From the NCBI GenBank assembly GCA_018857735.1, contig JABMCL010003296.1, positions 402,501 through 466,500 on the forward strand: DNA of 64,000 nt, written 5' to 3'. The position numbers and the translations under genes are program-made. The number at the start of each line of letters is the position of its first letter. The stretch's first letter is position 1. Source of the DNA: Alviniconcha marisindica (lineage: Eukaryota > Mollusca > Gastropoda > Provannidae). A model generated the notes under the pieces. That model searched no databases, was not told the DNA's origin, and worked only from the letters and a program-made list of their open reading frames with translations. Shown in pieces: positions 35,770 to 46,524 of this stretch.

Positions 35770-37880
35770 CTACACAACCACGCTGGAGTCACTGATGCAA
35801 ATGGCACTCTCTCCCAGTGCATGCTGGGAAGGGAGACCCTCCTGGGCTGACACAGCGGACGCTGAGGGATCGTCCTTCACACCCTTCACTGACTCTGTGT
35901 TGTTGTTGTTGTTACTGGCCAATTTTGAGCTGGTCAAGCTCTTCCTCAAAGCAGCGTCTATAGTCTTGCCTTCCACTGCACTGCTGGACTCACTTGACAT
36001 CAAGCGATCATCGTACAGAGAGAGCCGAGCGTTTTTCTTTGTGGGTCTGACGGGAGTTTTGACACGGCGCCGAATCTTCTCCCCGGAGTCATCCGTTTTG
36101 TCCAGTTTCAGAAGGGAGGTGGGTGGGGCTCTTCCCCCTTTCTCACCACCCCCCTCTGCTTTGGCCGCCGGCGCAGGAGCAGCGCTGCTACCTCTCTTGG
36201 TAGGCCCCCTGTCACTCCCTTTCAGTTTCGGAGCTGACGATTCCGGAGCGGCAGAAAGTTTGTGTTTCGATGACGGCTTGCTGGAGCCGGCTGTCTCTGT
36301 CTTGGAGGGCCTCTTTCCCAGGAGTGGTTTGAGGGCGCTGTAGTTGTGCCCCTTGAGAGAGAGGGAGTTGGGTCTTCGCCGCTGCGTGCAGTCCTCACCA
36401 GGGGCAGACAGCTCCGTCTCCTGCCAGCAGGAGTCAGAGTTGCGGTTCCTGCTGTGAAGGTGCAGCAGCTCCGATGTGCTCTTGGAGTGACCTTGAAGTC
36501 GGCGCACTGGCTGCTGACTGATGGCAGGGATGTGGAGTTTGGCCACGCCCACTTCCGCAAATCTGAGACGGTTCTCTGGATACCTGCCAGGCTGCCCCAC
36601 GGCTGCCGACTGTGCCTGAGCGGTGTCGGTGAAGACCTCATCCACACTGTCACTCTGACTCCCCTTTCTGACAGTCTCTTCCCTGGACGTCGCCGCATCA
36701 GCTGCACCCAGTTCCCTCGACAAAGTCGACCCCTCTCTTGTGGAGCTCCTTGAGCTAGACCCTTCCCTTCCACAATCCCTTGCACTAGACCCTTCCCTTG
36801 AGGAATCTCTGGCACTGGATTCTTCTCTCGCGGAATCTCTTGTGCCAGAACCAGACCCTCGCCCTGCGGAGTCTCTCAAGCAGCGCTGGTCGGACAGGAC
36901 CAGGTTGGTTGGCCGTGTGACTGCAGAGCCGTTCTGGAGCTGCACCTCTGTGTGAATGGGGCGCAAGTTGGAGTGCCTTGATGCGGGCTGACCTGGGCCC
37001 AGGTTGGACACGGGGCGAGTGGCCGCATTCTGTGGATGACCGGCGACGTTCGTCTGCTCCTGCTGAAAGTCCTCCACCTCCATGTCCTGGGCACGAGAGT
37101 AGTCGTGCCTCCGGCCGCCGCCGAACAGACTGAAACCGCTCAGCTTCAGGCCTAACTCTTTTGGCCGGATCAGCCGTGACAGCTTTTCCCGGAATGACCT
37201 CTCGCCTCGGCCATAGCCTCTCAAGGATGTGGTATTGGCGACCTTGGGCCTGCCGGCAGGAAGGTCACCATGCACCTGGTTCTGGACGTAGGGGATGGGA
37301 GGGTTCCGATGACTGAGGGCGTCGTTCTGGACCAGCGACGTCTCCGGCCCATCGCTCATGTAATCAGGGGGGCTGTCTGCCGTTGGCTGTTCCGGAGGCG
37401 CGCTCTGGGTGCTGAGGGAGTCTCTGCGAGCCGGGAACGCGGAGGAGATCAGGGTGTTGCCCGACACCCTCAACTCCTCGTCGCTTCGCTTGTGAGTGTT
37501 TCTCTCCACGGTGGGGTTGCGCCCTGTGTGCGGCCTCAGCACCGTGCTGTTCCGCTCCTGAATCAGGTTGCTGGCCTTCAATGGCACCGAGCTGCCGTCT
37601 ATGGGCGTTATCGGCAAAATCGTATCCGTTGTCCCTGTTGACATGCTGTTCTCCGGCTGGAGCCAAGAGCGTGACGCCGACACTGAAGGTGACCTTGAAG
37701 ACTGCCCATTTCTCAAATGGCCGTTGCTCAGCAACGGGGCCGTTGTGTCATCACTGTCCATGTTGTGACTGTCACGTGCAGGGGGCAGCTCTGAGGGGGC
37801 AGACATCAGAGGGTTTTCTGTTGTGGTGGCGGTGGTGGTTTCATTGATGTTGATCATGGCGTTGAGGGTGGGGGTCATAC
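35770..37880 (-). CDS. BMPR2: BMPR2 last exon: long cytoplasmic tail
   Basis: This exon of 2 nt + 702 codons + TAG encodes the long C-terminal tail that sets BMPR2 apart from other type II receptors. The tail is predicted disordered and rich in Ser, Arg, Pro and Asn. Visible landmarks, counted from the first Met of the exon, are: DDTTAPLL (43-50); a PPDY motif (170-173), a possible WW-domain ligand; a basic block FREKLSRLIRPKELGLKLSG (229-248); a fourfold decapeptide repeat (351-390); GVAKL (444-448); RPNSL (502-506); and SGEKIRRRVKTP (598-609). The last three resemble vertebrate BMPR2 tail motifs GVAKM, RPNSL and SGEKIKKRVKTP. The acceptor is cccatttcag|GTATGA. Reading the open frame further upstream (to 37995) would wrongly add intron. 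Confidence 0.95.
36709..36828 (-). repeat. Coding 30-bp minisatellite in BMPR2 tail
   Basis: Four in-frame decapeptides, REESSARDSS, REGSSARDCG, REGSSSRSST and REGSTLSREL, sit at tail residues 351-390. Confidence 0.85.
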
Positions 37881-38599
37881 CTGAAATGGGCAAAAAACAG
37901 AACAAAGGGTGAGTGGACTTGATGATAAACAGAGATCTACTAGAGTTCTCAACACACAACCATGCCTTTTTACAAACAGCAAAGTGCCAGGGCATTTACC
38001 ATTTCCCTGTCAACCATTTCGTACTGCTTGGGCAAATGCTTTGTCCTGAATCACTTCGTCCTGCATGAGCAATCGCTTTGTCTGTCTTGCGCAGGGCAAT
38101 CTCCTTCTGGCAATGTGCGGGAAAATTTAAGACAATCAAAAATGTTAATTTTGACAGCTTCATTCCATGTGTAGATGCACCAGCAGGATTTGTATAGATT
38201 TTTACTACAAAATTTCCAAACGTTTCTCCAACTTAAAGACCATTTTCCCAGACCAAGTTGATGCTCAGTTACACTCCCAAACTGAGCACTTCTGAAGTGT
38301 TGTCATAGATCAGTTTGAACCAAGTCTGGAAGTGGTTTGATAAAGTTAATCTTTAGTGTAGTTTCCATTTCAATCAGCCATTGTTTCATTTGGCCTCCTT
38401 GTTTTATTTTGTTTTCTGAATCCCCCTTCTGCAGATCATTTGTGGACCATTATCAGGAAATTCACAAAACTTTCCAAGACACTGGCCAAAAATGCGATTT
38501 TCCCCAAACCTTTTGGCCTCAAAAAAAGCATCTCACTATTCCCAAACCTTCCCAAACTTTCAAGGACTGTTCAACACCAGGCATAAAAAATTCAAAGTA

Positions 38600-38665
38600 A
38601 AAAAATAACATGTGCATGCATGCGTGCACACACACGCACATGCGCGTACACACACACACACACAC
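38600..38665. repeat. CA/TG tract forming a splice donor
   Basis: A (CA)n-rich tract on the plus strand begins at the donor GT of the 38666-38798 exon. Confidence 0.85.
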
Positions 38666-38798
38666 CTCTATGTTTGATTTCGTGGGCCCACAAGTTGGGC
38701 AGGTCAGACAACCTCTCTTCCACACACAAAGCCGTCAGCCTGGCTTCAGCATCTGCATCCCAGCATTCCTCAATCGTTTCCTTCAATGACCGCACAGC
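38666..38798 (-). CDS. BMPR2: BMPR2 exon: end of kinase domain
   Basis: This exon of 44 codons + 1 nt (residues 392-435) reads [20 protein letters not shown] and then [10 protein letters not shown]. This is the kinase-terminal hallmark of type II receptors (vertebrate [20 protein letters not shown]). The acceptor is gttttacag|GCTGTG. The donor lies directly in a TG microsatellite (AAACATAGAG|GTGTGTGTG), so the splice site is itself the edge of a (TG)n tract. Phase 1 joins to GT of the last exon to make Gly436. Confidence 0.95.
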
Positions 38799-38869
38799 CT
38801 GTAAAACAAACAACTGAAATGAGTCACCAGAAAAGGACGTATGGTCTTGCACTGACTTTCATGTCAAGG

Positions 38870-39420
38870 GGCAAGAACTGTGTATTTTCCCTTCCCCCTC
38901 CACTCCCAAAGAACTGTGTATTTCCTCCTCCACTCTCAAAGAACTGTGTATTTCCCCCTCCACTCTCAAAGAACTGTGTATTTCCCCCTCCACTCTCAAA
39001 GAACTGTGTATTTTCCCTTCCCCCTCCACTCCCAAAGAACTGTGTATTCCCCCACCTCCTCCACTCCCAAACTGTGTATTTCCCCCTACTCCTCCACTCC
39101 CAAAGAACTGTGTATTCCCCCACCTCCACCACTCCCAAAGAACTGTGTATTCCCCCACTCCCAAAGAACTGTGTATTCCCCCACCTCCTCCACTCCCAAA
39201 GAACTGTGTATTTCCCCACCTCCTCCACTCCCAAAGAACTGTGTATTTCCCCCTCCACTCCCAAAGAACTGTGTATTTCCCCCTCCACTCCCAAAGAACT
39301 GTGTATTTCCCTCTCCACTTTCAAAGAACTGTGTATTTCCCCCTCCACTCCCAAAGAACTGTGTATTTCCCCCTCCACTTTCAAAGAACTGTGTATCTTC
39401 CACTTCCCCCTCTACTCCTA
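38870..39420. repeat. 30-bp intronic array
   Basis: The unit aaagaactgtgtatttcccc plus ctccactccc (30 bp, about 17 copies) lies in the BMPR2 intron, starting about 70 bp upstream of the exon at 38798. It is open in several frames because the unit length is a multiple of three. Confidence 0.95.
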
Positions 39421-40160
39421 AAGATTCTCACCTGGTTAATTTTCCTTCAACACCTCTGGAAACTTGGCCATTTCTTGGCTCTCACCTGTTTACCTTGATT
39501 GCAGGCAATTCTCACCCAGTCAGTTTCTTTCCAGAACTCCGGGATCTAGCCATTTCTTGGCACTCACTTTGACTGCACCACGTTAGCTTCCTGTCACATT
39601 TCTGGGAACTTGGGCAGTTTCTTGGGTCTCACCAGTTAACCTGGGTTACAGGTAATTCCCATCTGGTCAGCTTCCTTCCGGGACTGGCCATCTCTTGGCT
39701 CTCACCTGTTTACCTTGATCATAGGTAATTATCACCTGGTTAGTTTTCTTCCACACTTCTGAGAACCTGGCCATCTCTTGGCTCTCACCTGTTTACCTCT
39801 GATCATAGGTAACTCTCGTCTGATTAGTTTCCTTCCACACTTTTGAGAAACCAGCCGATCTCTTGGCTCTCACCTGTTTACCTCTGATCATAGGTAATTC
39901 TCATCTGATTAGTTTCCTTCCACACTTTTGAGAAACCAGCCGATCTCTTGGCTCTCACCTGTTTACCTCTGATCATAGGTAATTCTTATCTGGTTAGTTT
40001 CCTTCCACACTTTTGAGAAACCAGCCGATCTCTTGGCTCTCACCTGTTTACCTCTGATCATAGGTAACTCTCATCTGGTTAGTTTCCTTCCACGCTTCTG
40101 AGAAACTGGCCATCTCTTGGCTCTCAGCTGTTTATCTCCACTGATAGGTAATTCTCACCT
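39420..40160. repeat. 85-bp array copied from an exon-donor border
   Basis: Unit landmarks (ataggtaa) fall at 39721, 39805, 39890, 39975, 40060 and 40144, a spacing of 84-85 bp. More diverged copies extend to about 39420. Each copy repeats the end of the 40159-40295 exon (gtttccttccacact and cttggctct on the plus strand) and its donor region. The last copy is the real exon border. Confidence 0.88.
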
Positions 40161-40295
40161 GGTTAGTTTCCTTCCACACTTCCGGGAACTTGGGCCGTTT
40201 CTTGGCTCTGACCACCAGCATCTGCATCTCTTCAAAGGTTGGGCTGGACCCTACCTCTGCCTGGAAAGGCGGGGCATACTCAGGTAGCGGAGCAC
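40159..40295 (-). CDS. BMPR2: BMPR2 exon: kinase C-lobe
   Basis: This exon of 2 nt + 45 codons covers residues 346 (split Gly) to 391. It reads PEYAPPFQAEVG, then PTFEEMQ, then KKRPKFPEVWKE, aligning without gaps to vertebrate PEYQMAFQTEVG, PTFEDMQ and KQRPKFPEAWKE. The acceptor is gttgcag|GTGCTC and the donor AACCAG|GTGAGA, phase 0. The 3' end of this exon together with its donor has been copied several times into the following intron as an 85-bp array. Confidence 0.96.
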
Positions 40296-40345
40296 CTGCA
40301 ACCCCAGTGAGACAGGATAAAATCAGCATCTTCACCATGGGATGA

Positions 40346-40347
<2 letters not shown>

Positions 40348-40421
<74 letters not shown>

Positions 40422-40436
40422 TGTGTGTGTGTGTGT
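40348..40436. repeat. (TG)n microsatellite in BMPR2 intron
   Basis: A (TG)n run begins about 50 bp upstream of the exon starting at 40295. Confidence 0.97.
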
Positions 40437-40629
40437 TTGGGGAGGCTGTGGAGTAATCTGATGACGGCCAATGCTTTAAAAAAAGAAAGAAAAAAGGTGA
40501 AGAAGAAAAAAAGAGAAGATTTAAGGAAAAGGTCCACAGATTTATTTGGAACGACCAGTGATCCCAAAAGGAGCAAGCAACATTCTGGGTGGTAGACTTT
40601 CAGCCCAGGGAGAGCAGGGGGAAGACACC

Positions 40630-41215
40630 ACTCCAGTCAATCCATACTCCATCCCAATTAAACCATGCATCCCACCAATCAGTCCATACACCACCACCAT
40701 GGTCAATCCATACATCACCACCCCAATCAATCCATATATTTCCCCAATCAATCCACACATCACCCTGGTCAATCCATACATCATCATCCTGGTCAGTTCA
40801 TACATCATCATCCTGGTCAATCCATACATCACCACCCCCAATCAAGCCATACATCACCTTGGTCAATCCACATCTTATCCTGATCAATCCATACATCACC
40901 ACCACACTCAATCCATACATCACCCCAATCAATCCACACATCACCTTGGTCAATCCACATCTTATCCTGATCAATCCATACATCACCACCCCACTCAATC
41001 CATACATCACCACCCCAATCAATCCATACATCACACTACTCAAACCATACATCACCCCCATCAATCTATATACCACCCCAACCAATCCATACATCACACC
41101 AATCAATCCATACATCACACTAATCAAACCATACATCTCCCCAATCAATCCATACATCAACTGGTTCATACATCCATCACCCTGGTTAATCCGTACCTCG
41201 TCACCCAAACAGCAA
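40630..41215. repeat. CAATCCATACATCACC array
   Basis: A degenerate array of 20-24-bp units (caatccatacatcaccaccc and variants) in the BMPR2 intron. Confidence 0.93.
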
Positions 41216-41264
41216 AAACCTGCAAACACCATAGCCCGAGAGAAGGCAAGGCATCTTCATCGCC

Positions 41265-41935
41265 ACCCAGCCCGCCAGCTCAGGACTACTGCTACAATGA
41301 CACAGTAAACCCAGCTCAGGACTACTGCTACAGTGACACAGTAAACCCAGCTCAGGACTACTGCTACAGTGACACAGTAAACCCAGCTCAGGACTACTGC
41401 TACAGTGACACAGTAAACCCAGCCCACCGGCTCAGGACTACTGCTACAGTGACACAGTAAACCCAGCCCCCAGCTCAGGACTACTGCTACAGTGACACAG
41501 TAAACCCAGCTCAGGACTACTGCTACAATGACACAGTAAACCCAGCCCCCAGCTCAGGACTACTGCCCCAGTGACACAGTAAACCCAGCCCACCGGCTCA
41601 GGACTACTGCTACAATGACACAGTAAACCCAGCTCAGGACTACTGCCCCAGTGACACAGTAAACCCAGCTCAGGACTACTGCTACAGTGACACAGTAAAC
41701 CCAGCTCAGGACTACTGCTACAGTGACACAGTAAACCCAGCTCAGGACTACTGCCCCAGTGACACAGTAAACCCAGCTCAGGACTACTGCTACAGTGACA
41801 CAGCAAACCCAGCTCAGGACTACTGCTACAGTGACACAGCAAACCCAGCTCAGGACTACTGCTACAGTGACACCGTAAACCCAGCTCAGGACTACTGCTA
41901 CAGTGACACAGCAAACCCAGCATCACATAGGAGCT
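41265..41935. repeat. 36-bp array next to a splice donor
   Basis: The unit ccagctcaggactactgcta plus cagtgacacagtaaac (36 bp, about 18 copies, some with a ccc/cccaccgg insert) ends about 15 bp from the donor at 41950. The unit is a multiple of three, so Ser/Leu/Cys frames stay open on the minus strand. Confidence 0.95.
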
Positions 41936-41950
41936 GAACCGTGGCCGTAC

Positions 41951-42098
41951 CTTGATAGAGATCGATGCAGCGTGACGATATCTCCCACAGCACCAGACCC
42001 AGGGCGTACATGTCTATCTGTTTGAGAGACGCCTCACAGTCACGTAAGTTGACAGCACCGTCCAACAACTCTGGTGCCATGTAGCGTAGTGTGCCCAC
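41951..42098 (-). CDS. BMPR2: BMPR2 exon: activation segment end and kinase C-lobe
   Basis: This exon of 49 codons + 1 nt (residues 297-345) begins [20 protein letters not shown], nearly identical to vertebrate [20 protein letters not shown]. It includes the APE motif (304-306) and [19 protein letters not shown]. The acceptor is gtttgcag|GTGGGC and the donor TATCAAG|GTACGG, phase 1. About 20 bp beyond the donor the intron becomes a 36-bp tandem array. Confidence 0.96.
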
Positions 42099-42219
42099 CT
42101 GCAAACAGTCACAGCTACCATCAGCGACAGCCTTTCTTCACGTGGAAACAAGGTGGTGGAGGTGGTGGTGGCTGGGTAATTGATCTTTACTTAAAATTCT
42201 GATTCTGATTCTAAATTAT

Positions 42220-42545
42220 TATACCGACATGTCTACAAAAGCACGGACTCTGAACTAAAAGCGCTATTAAACTGACATGTCTGCGAATTGTTATACTATG
42301 TCTGCAAAAGCACTGACAGAACAAAAAGCATTATATACTCGTAGGTCTGCAGATTATTATACTGACATGTGTGCAAAAACACTGACAGAACGAAAAGTAT
42401 TATATACTCGTATGTCTGCAAATTCTTATACTGACATGTCTGCAAAAGCGCTGACTCTGAATGAAAAGCATTATTACACTGACACTGACATGTCTGCAAA
42501 TTCTTATACTGACATGTCTGCAAAAGCACTGACTCTGGACGAAAA
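42220..42545. repeat. ACTGACATGTCTGCAAA array
   Basis: A degenerate repeat of actgacatgtctgcaaa with gcactgactctgaa and gaaaagcattat words, about 46-66 bp apart. Confidence 0.85.
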
Positions 42546-42589
42546 GAATCAACACACAGGGGAGTTAATCAGCACTCCAAAGATCTCAT

Positions 42590-42845
42590 ACAACTCCCAC
42601 CTGGCATGCATGTAAATACAAGGCCCATAAACTTTACCAGAGGTACATCCTCAAGTGAGTGGAGTTTGTGTACCTTGTATTCACACACATGCCAGGTGAG
42701 AGTTACAGCAGGCAATTCAGGTCTTTGTTGCTGTGCTTGTGTGAGGTCTCTGGAGCGCTAATTAACTCCCTTGTGTGTTGGTTCTGCACGAGCACTCTGG
42801 GCCTCGTTCTGTTTCAGATTTCTAAACTAAAAGTGTTATTAAACG
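42590..42845. mobile_element. Element G, foldback copy
   Basis: The arms acctggcatgcatgtaaata... (42599-42623) and ...ttcacacacatgccaggt (42673-42697) are inverted. The right part, reversed, matches 18680-18740 (acagaacgaggccc; gggagttaattagcg). Confidence 0.6.
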
Positions 42846-43030
42846 ATGCTTTCGTTTAACACACTTAGGGGACTATGCCTTTAGATGGGCAGGCGAACAC
42901 TGATACCCCCACAATGCTTTTGCTTAACACACTTAGGGGAATATACCTTTAGGCTGGCTTCTGAACACCGATGCCCCCGCAATGCTTTTGCATTTAGCAT
43001 TACACTGGGTCCATGTTCTGGTCAACTTAC

Positions 43031-43200
43031 ATCTGTGAGTGATGTCTGTTCAGCAATTTCTGCATGGCCCCTCTTGATGAGTTTGGAGCCAACAGTAGCG
43101 ATAGCAAAGCCAAGGTCTGCGATGATGCAGGTGAGGTCTGAGCGAACCAAGATGTTGCGGGTGTTGAGGTCTCGGTGTGCCAGAACCGGTTTAAAAAGGT
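43031..43200 (-). CDS. BMPR2: BMPR2 exon: catalytic loop and metal-binding motif
   Basis: This exon of 2 nt + 56 codons covers residues 240 (split Asp) to 296. The catalytic loop is HRDLNTRN (H248, R249, catalytic D250, N255), as in vertebrate HRDLNSRN. The metal-binding motif is D268-L-G, where vertebrate BMPR2 has DFG; type I receptors normally have DLG (family knowledge). The exon ends in the activation segment (EIAEQTSLTD). The acceptor is cctgtttcag|ACC and the donor ACAGAT|GTAAGT, phase 0. All catalytic residues are present, so an active kinase is expected. Confidence 0.96.
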
Positions 43201-43329
43201 CTGAAACAGGTGAACCATATGAAACTGGATGAAACTTCAAATAGCAGTTTGCATAGTTACAACAATAAAAAAGCTGATACAACTGTTTAGCACATGCATC
43301 CTGATAATGATAATGACCTGCTTATGTGC

Positions 43330-43910
43330 AATCACACACATGCACACACACACACACACATGCAGTGTGCACACACACACACTGATTACAGACACACACA
43401 TGCACACACAAACTCACACACTACCTTACACACACACACTACCTTACATACACACAAACTCACACACTACCTTACACACACACACTACCTTACATACACA
43501 CACACACTACCTTACATACATACACACACTACCTTACATACACACAAACTCACACACTATCTTACACACACACACACATGCACACACTATCTTACATACA
43601 CACAAACTCACACACTATCTTACACCCACACCCACTACCTTACATACACACACACAACCGTACACACACACACTATCTTACATACACACAAACTCACACA
43701 CTATCTTACACACACACACACACACTACCTTACACACACACACTCACACACGACCTTACACACACACACACACACACACACTACCTTACATACACTCACA
43801 CACTACCTTACAGTTACACACACACACACACACTAATTTATACACACACCATTTCACACACACACTACTTCACACACACACACGCACTTCCTCACACACA
43901 CACATTAATG
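43330..43910. repeat. CA-rich array with CACTACCTTACA units
   Basis: (CA)n is interrupted at intervals by cacactaccttacatacaca-type words. It lies in the BMPR2 intron and ends about 60 bp before the exon at 43971. Confidence 0.93.
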
Positions 43911-43970
43911 CAGACAGACAGACAGAGAGATCGACACAAGCAAGACGACACCATCTTCTTCATGTCTCAC

Positions 43971-44289
43971 CTCCTTTCTGGATGTCTGTATGCAGGTGAG
44001 ACAGCGCCTTGGCCACGGAGTAAGCCATTCGCACCATGGTCGGCCAGTCAAGGGTATTATTTTTCAGGTAACTGTTGAGGGAGCCGAGCGGAACGTACGA
44101 CATCACAATCATCAGCTGTGCAGACCCATCCTGGGTAATGCGCTCATCAGCGCCATAGAAACGGACAAGTCCCTCAAAATCCATGAAGGGGAGACGATAG
44201 AGAGTGCGCTCGTTGTTGTAGTATTCGCGGTAGTGGGAGGAATAGATCTTCACAGCCACATCCCTGTCCTCCAGTTTTCCCCTCCACAC
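43971..44289 (-). CDS. BMPR2: BMPR2 exon: kinase N-lobe
   Basis: This exon of 106 codons + 1 nt (residues 134-239) encodes most of the small lobe of the Ser/Thr kinase. It contains VAVK with the ATP-binding lysine K147, the alpha-C glutamate in NNERTLYRLP (E160), and the hinge stretch MIVMSYVPLGSLNSYL, like vertebrate VMEYYPNGSLCKYL. It ends in SHLHTDIQKG, the counterpart of AYLHTELPRG. The acceptor follows a short TG tract (cacacag|GTGTGG) and the donor is AAAGGAG|GTGAGA, phase 1. No stop or frameshift is present. Confidence 0.96.
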
Positions 44290-44479
44290 CTGTGTGTGAG
44301 AAAATAGCCACTGACAGCATCTCTTCACTGGACAGGTGTTTTCAATGTGTATGCTAAAGACTAGAGTGATATTGTAGCTTCTTGAGTGGAGTGGTGTGTG
44401 TGTATGTGCATGTGCATACGTGCATGCGTGTGTGTGTGCATGTATGTGTGCACGCATGCATGTGTATGACTATAAGATA

Positions 44480-45610
44480 CAATATTGTGAGGAAATTGTG
44501 TCTGGTAAGAAGGGCTAAAGAAACACTGTGTATGTGCATGCATGCATGTATGAGATAAAATATTGTGAGGAAATAATAATTGGTAAGAAGGGCTAGAGGA
44601 ATACTATGACTGGTAACACTGTGTGTGATGGAGGCTGGGGGTTGTGGGAAAATTGTGTACAAGGGAGATAATGGGACTGTGATGGAAATAAACAACAGTA
44701 TACAAGAACTGAAGAAGGCTGGTAAAGGATTGTGGGGAAACTGTGTAATAGGATTTTTTTGGAAGGAATCATGGGTTGAGAGGAAACTGTGTGTGATAAA
44801 AAGGAATAAAGGGCTCAAGGGAAACTCTGTGTGATAAGAAGGAATCAAGGGTTGTGGGGGAAATATGTGTGATAAGGAATCAGGGGTTATGGGGAAACTG
44901 TGTGATAAGGAATCAGGGGTTGTGGGGAAACTGTATGTGATAAGGAATCAAGGGTTGTGGGGAAACTGTGTGATAAGGAATAAGGGGTTGTGGGGAAATG
45001 TGTGTGATAAGGAATAAGGGGATGTGGGGAAACTGTGTGTGATAAGGAATCCAGGGTAACTGAGGATTGTGGGGAAACTGTGTGATAAGGAATCAAGGGT
45101 TGTGGGGGGAAACTTTGCGTGATAAGGAATCAAGGGTAGTGGGAAAATGTGTGTGTTAAGGAATCAGGGGTTGTGGGGAAACTGTGTGTCATAAGGAATC
45201 AGGGGTTGTGGGGAAATGTGTGTGATAAGGAATCAAGGGTTGTGGGGACATATGTGTGATAAGAAATCAGGGGTTGTGGGGAAATGTGTGATAAGGAATC
45301 AGGGTTTGTGGGGAAATGTGTGTGATAAGGAATCAAGGGTTGTGGGGGACATATGTGTGATAAGGAATCAGGGGTTGTGGGGAAACTGTGTGTGATAAGG
45401 AATCAAGGGTTGTGGGGGACATATGTGTGATAAGAAATAAGGGGTTGTGGGGAAATGTGTGATAAGGAATCAAGGGTTTAGGGGAAATATGTGTGATAAG
45501 GAATCAAGGATTGTGGGGGAAATGTGTGTGATAAGGAATTAAGGGTTGTGGGGGAAATTGTGTGTGATGAGAAGGAACAAAGGGCTGTGGGAAACAGAAT
45601 GTGGCTGTGG
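44480..45610. repeat. 35-bp GATAAGGAATCAAGGGTTG array
   Basis: The unit gataaggaatcaagggttg plus tggggaaactgtgtgt (about 35 bp, about 30 copies with length variants) lies in the BMPR2 intron. Confidence 0.94.
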
Positions 45611-45639
45611 GGAAATTGTGGGTAGGAATTTAAAGAAGT

Positions 45640-46410
45640 GATGGGGGGCTGAGGGGACACAATGCCTGATCGAGAAGACAGAGGTTTGACGGGAAATAGT
45701 GCACGATAGAGATGACAGGGTTTTTAGGTGAAATAGTGCCAGATAGTGATAGACAGGGGTCTGAGGGGAAATAGTGGCTGCTAGAGATAGAGACAGCAGT
45801 TTAAGGGGAAATAGTGGCTGATAGTGATAGAGACAGCGGTTTCATGGGACACAGTGCCTGATGGAGGAGACAGGGGCTTACGGGGAAATAGTGCCTGACA
45901 GTGATAGAGACAGTGGTTTAATGGGACATAGTGCCTCATAGAGATAGAGACAGCGGTTTCATGGGACATAGTGCCTGATGGAGGAGACAGGGGTTTGAGG
46001 GGAAATAGTGCCTGATAGTGATAGAGACAGTGGTTTAATGGGACATAGTGCCTGATAGAGAAGACATGGGTTTGAGGGGACATAGTGCCTGATGGAGGAG
46101 ACAGGGTCTGAGGGGAAATAGTGCTTGGTAGAGGAGACAGGGGTTTGAGGGGACATAGTGCCTGATGGAGGAGACAGGGGTTTGAGGGGAAATAGTGCTT
46201 GGTAGAGGAGACAGGGGTTTGAGGGGAAATAGTGTTTGGCAGAGGAGACAGGGGTTTGAGGGGGCATAGTGCTTGGTAGAGGAGACAGGGTCTGAGGGGA
46301 CATAGTGCCTGATAGAGGAGACAGGGGATTCAGGGTAAATAGTGCTTGGTAGAGGAGACAGGGGTATGCGGGAAAATAGTGCCTGATATAGGCAATAGGG
46401 GAAACTCTCT
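45640..46410. repeat. ~38-bp GGGGAAATAGTGCCTGATAG array
   Basis: The unit gtttgaggggaaatagtgcc plus tgatagaggagacaggg follows the previous array directly. The first part shows longer tgatagtgatagagacagcg variants. Confidence 0.94.
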
Positions 46411-46524
46411 ATGATAAGCAGGGATAGAGGGATTTGGTGGACAACCTATTCTAATCATCCAGCTAAAGATGCCCCCCCCCCCACCCCTCACATCTATCAT
46501 CACCTATATCAGTTCCATCCTTAC

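Noticed and set aside
37881..37995. N-terminal 39 residues of the 741-codon frame
   Set aside because: They lie upstream of the acceptor cccatttcag and are intron; the exon begins at 37880.
38824..39572. Overlapping frames of 186-230 residues
   Set aside because: They read the 30-bp intronic array of the receptor gene; frames are open on both strands because of unit length.
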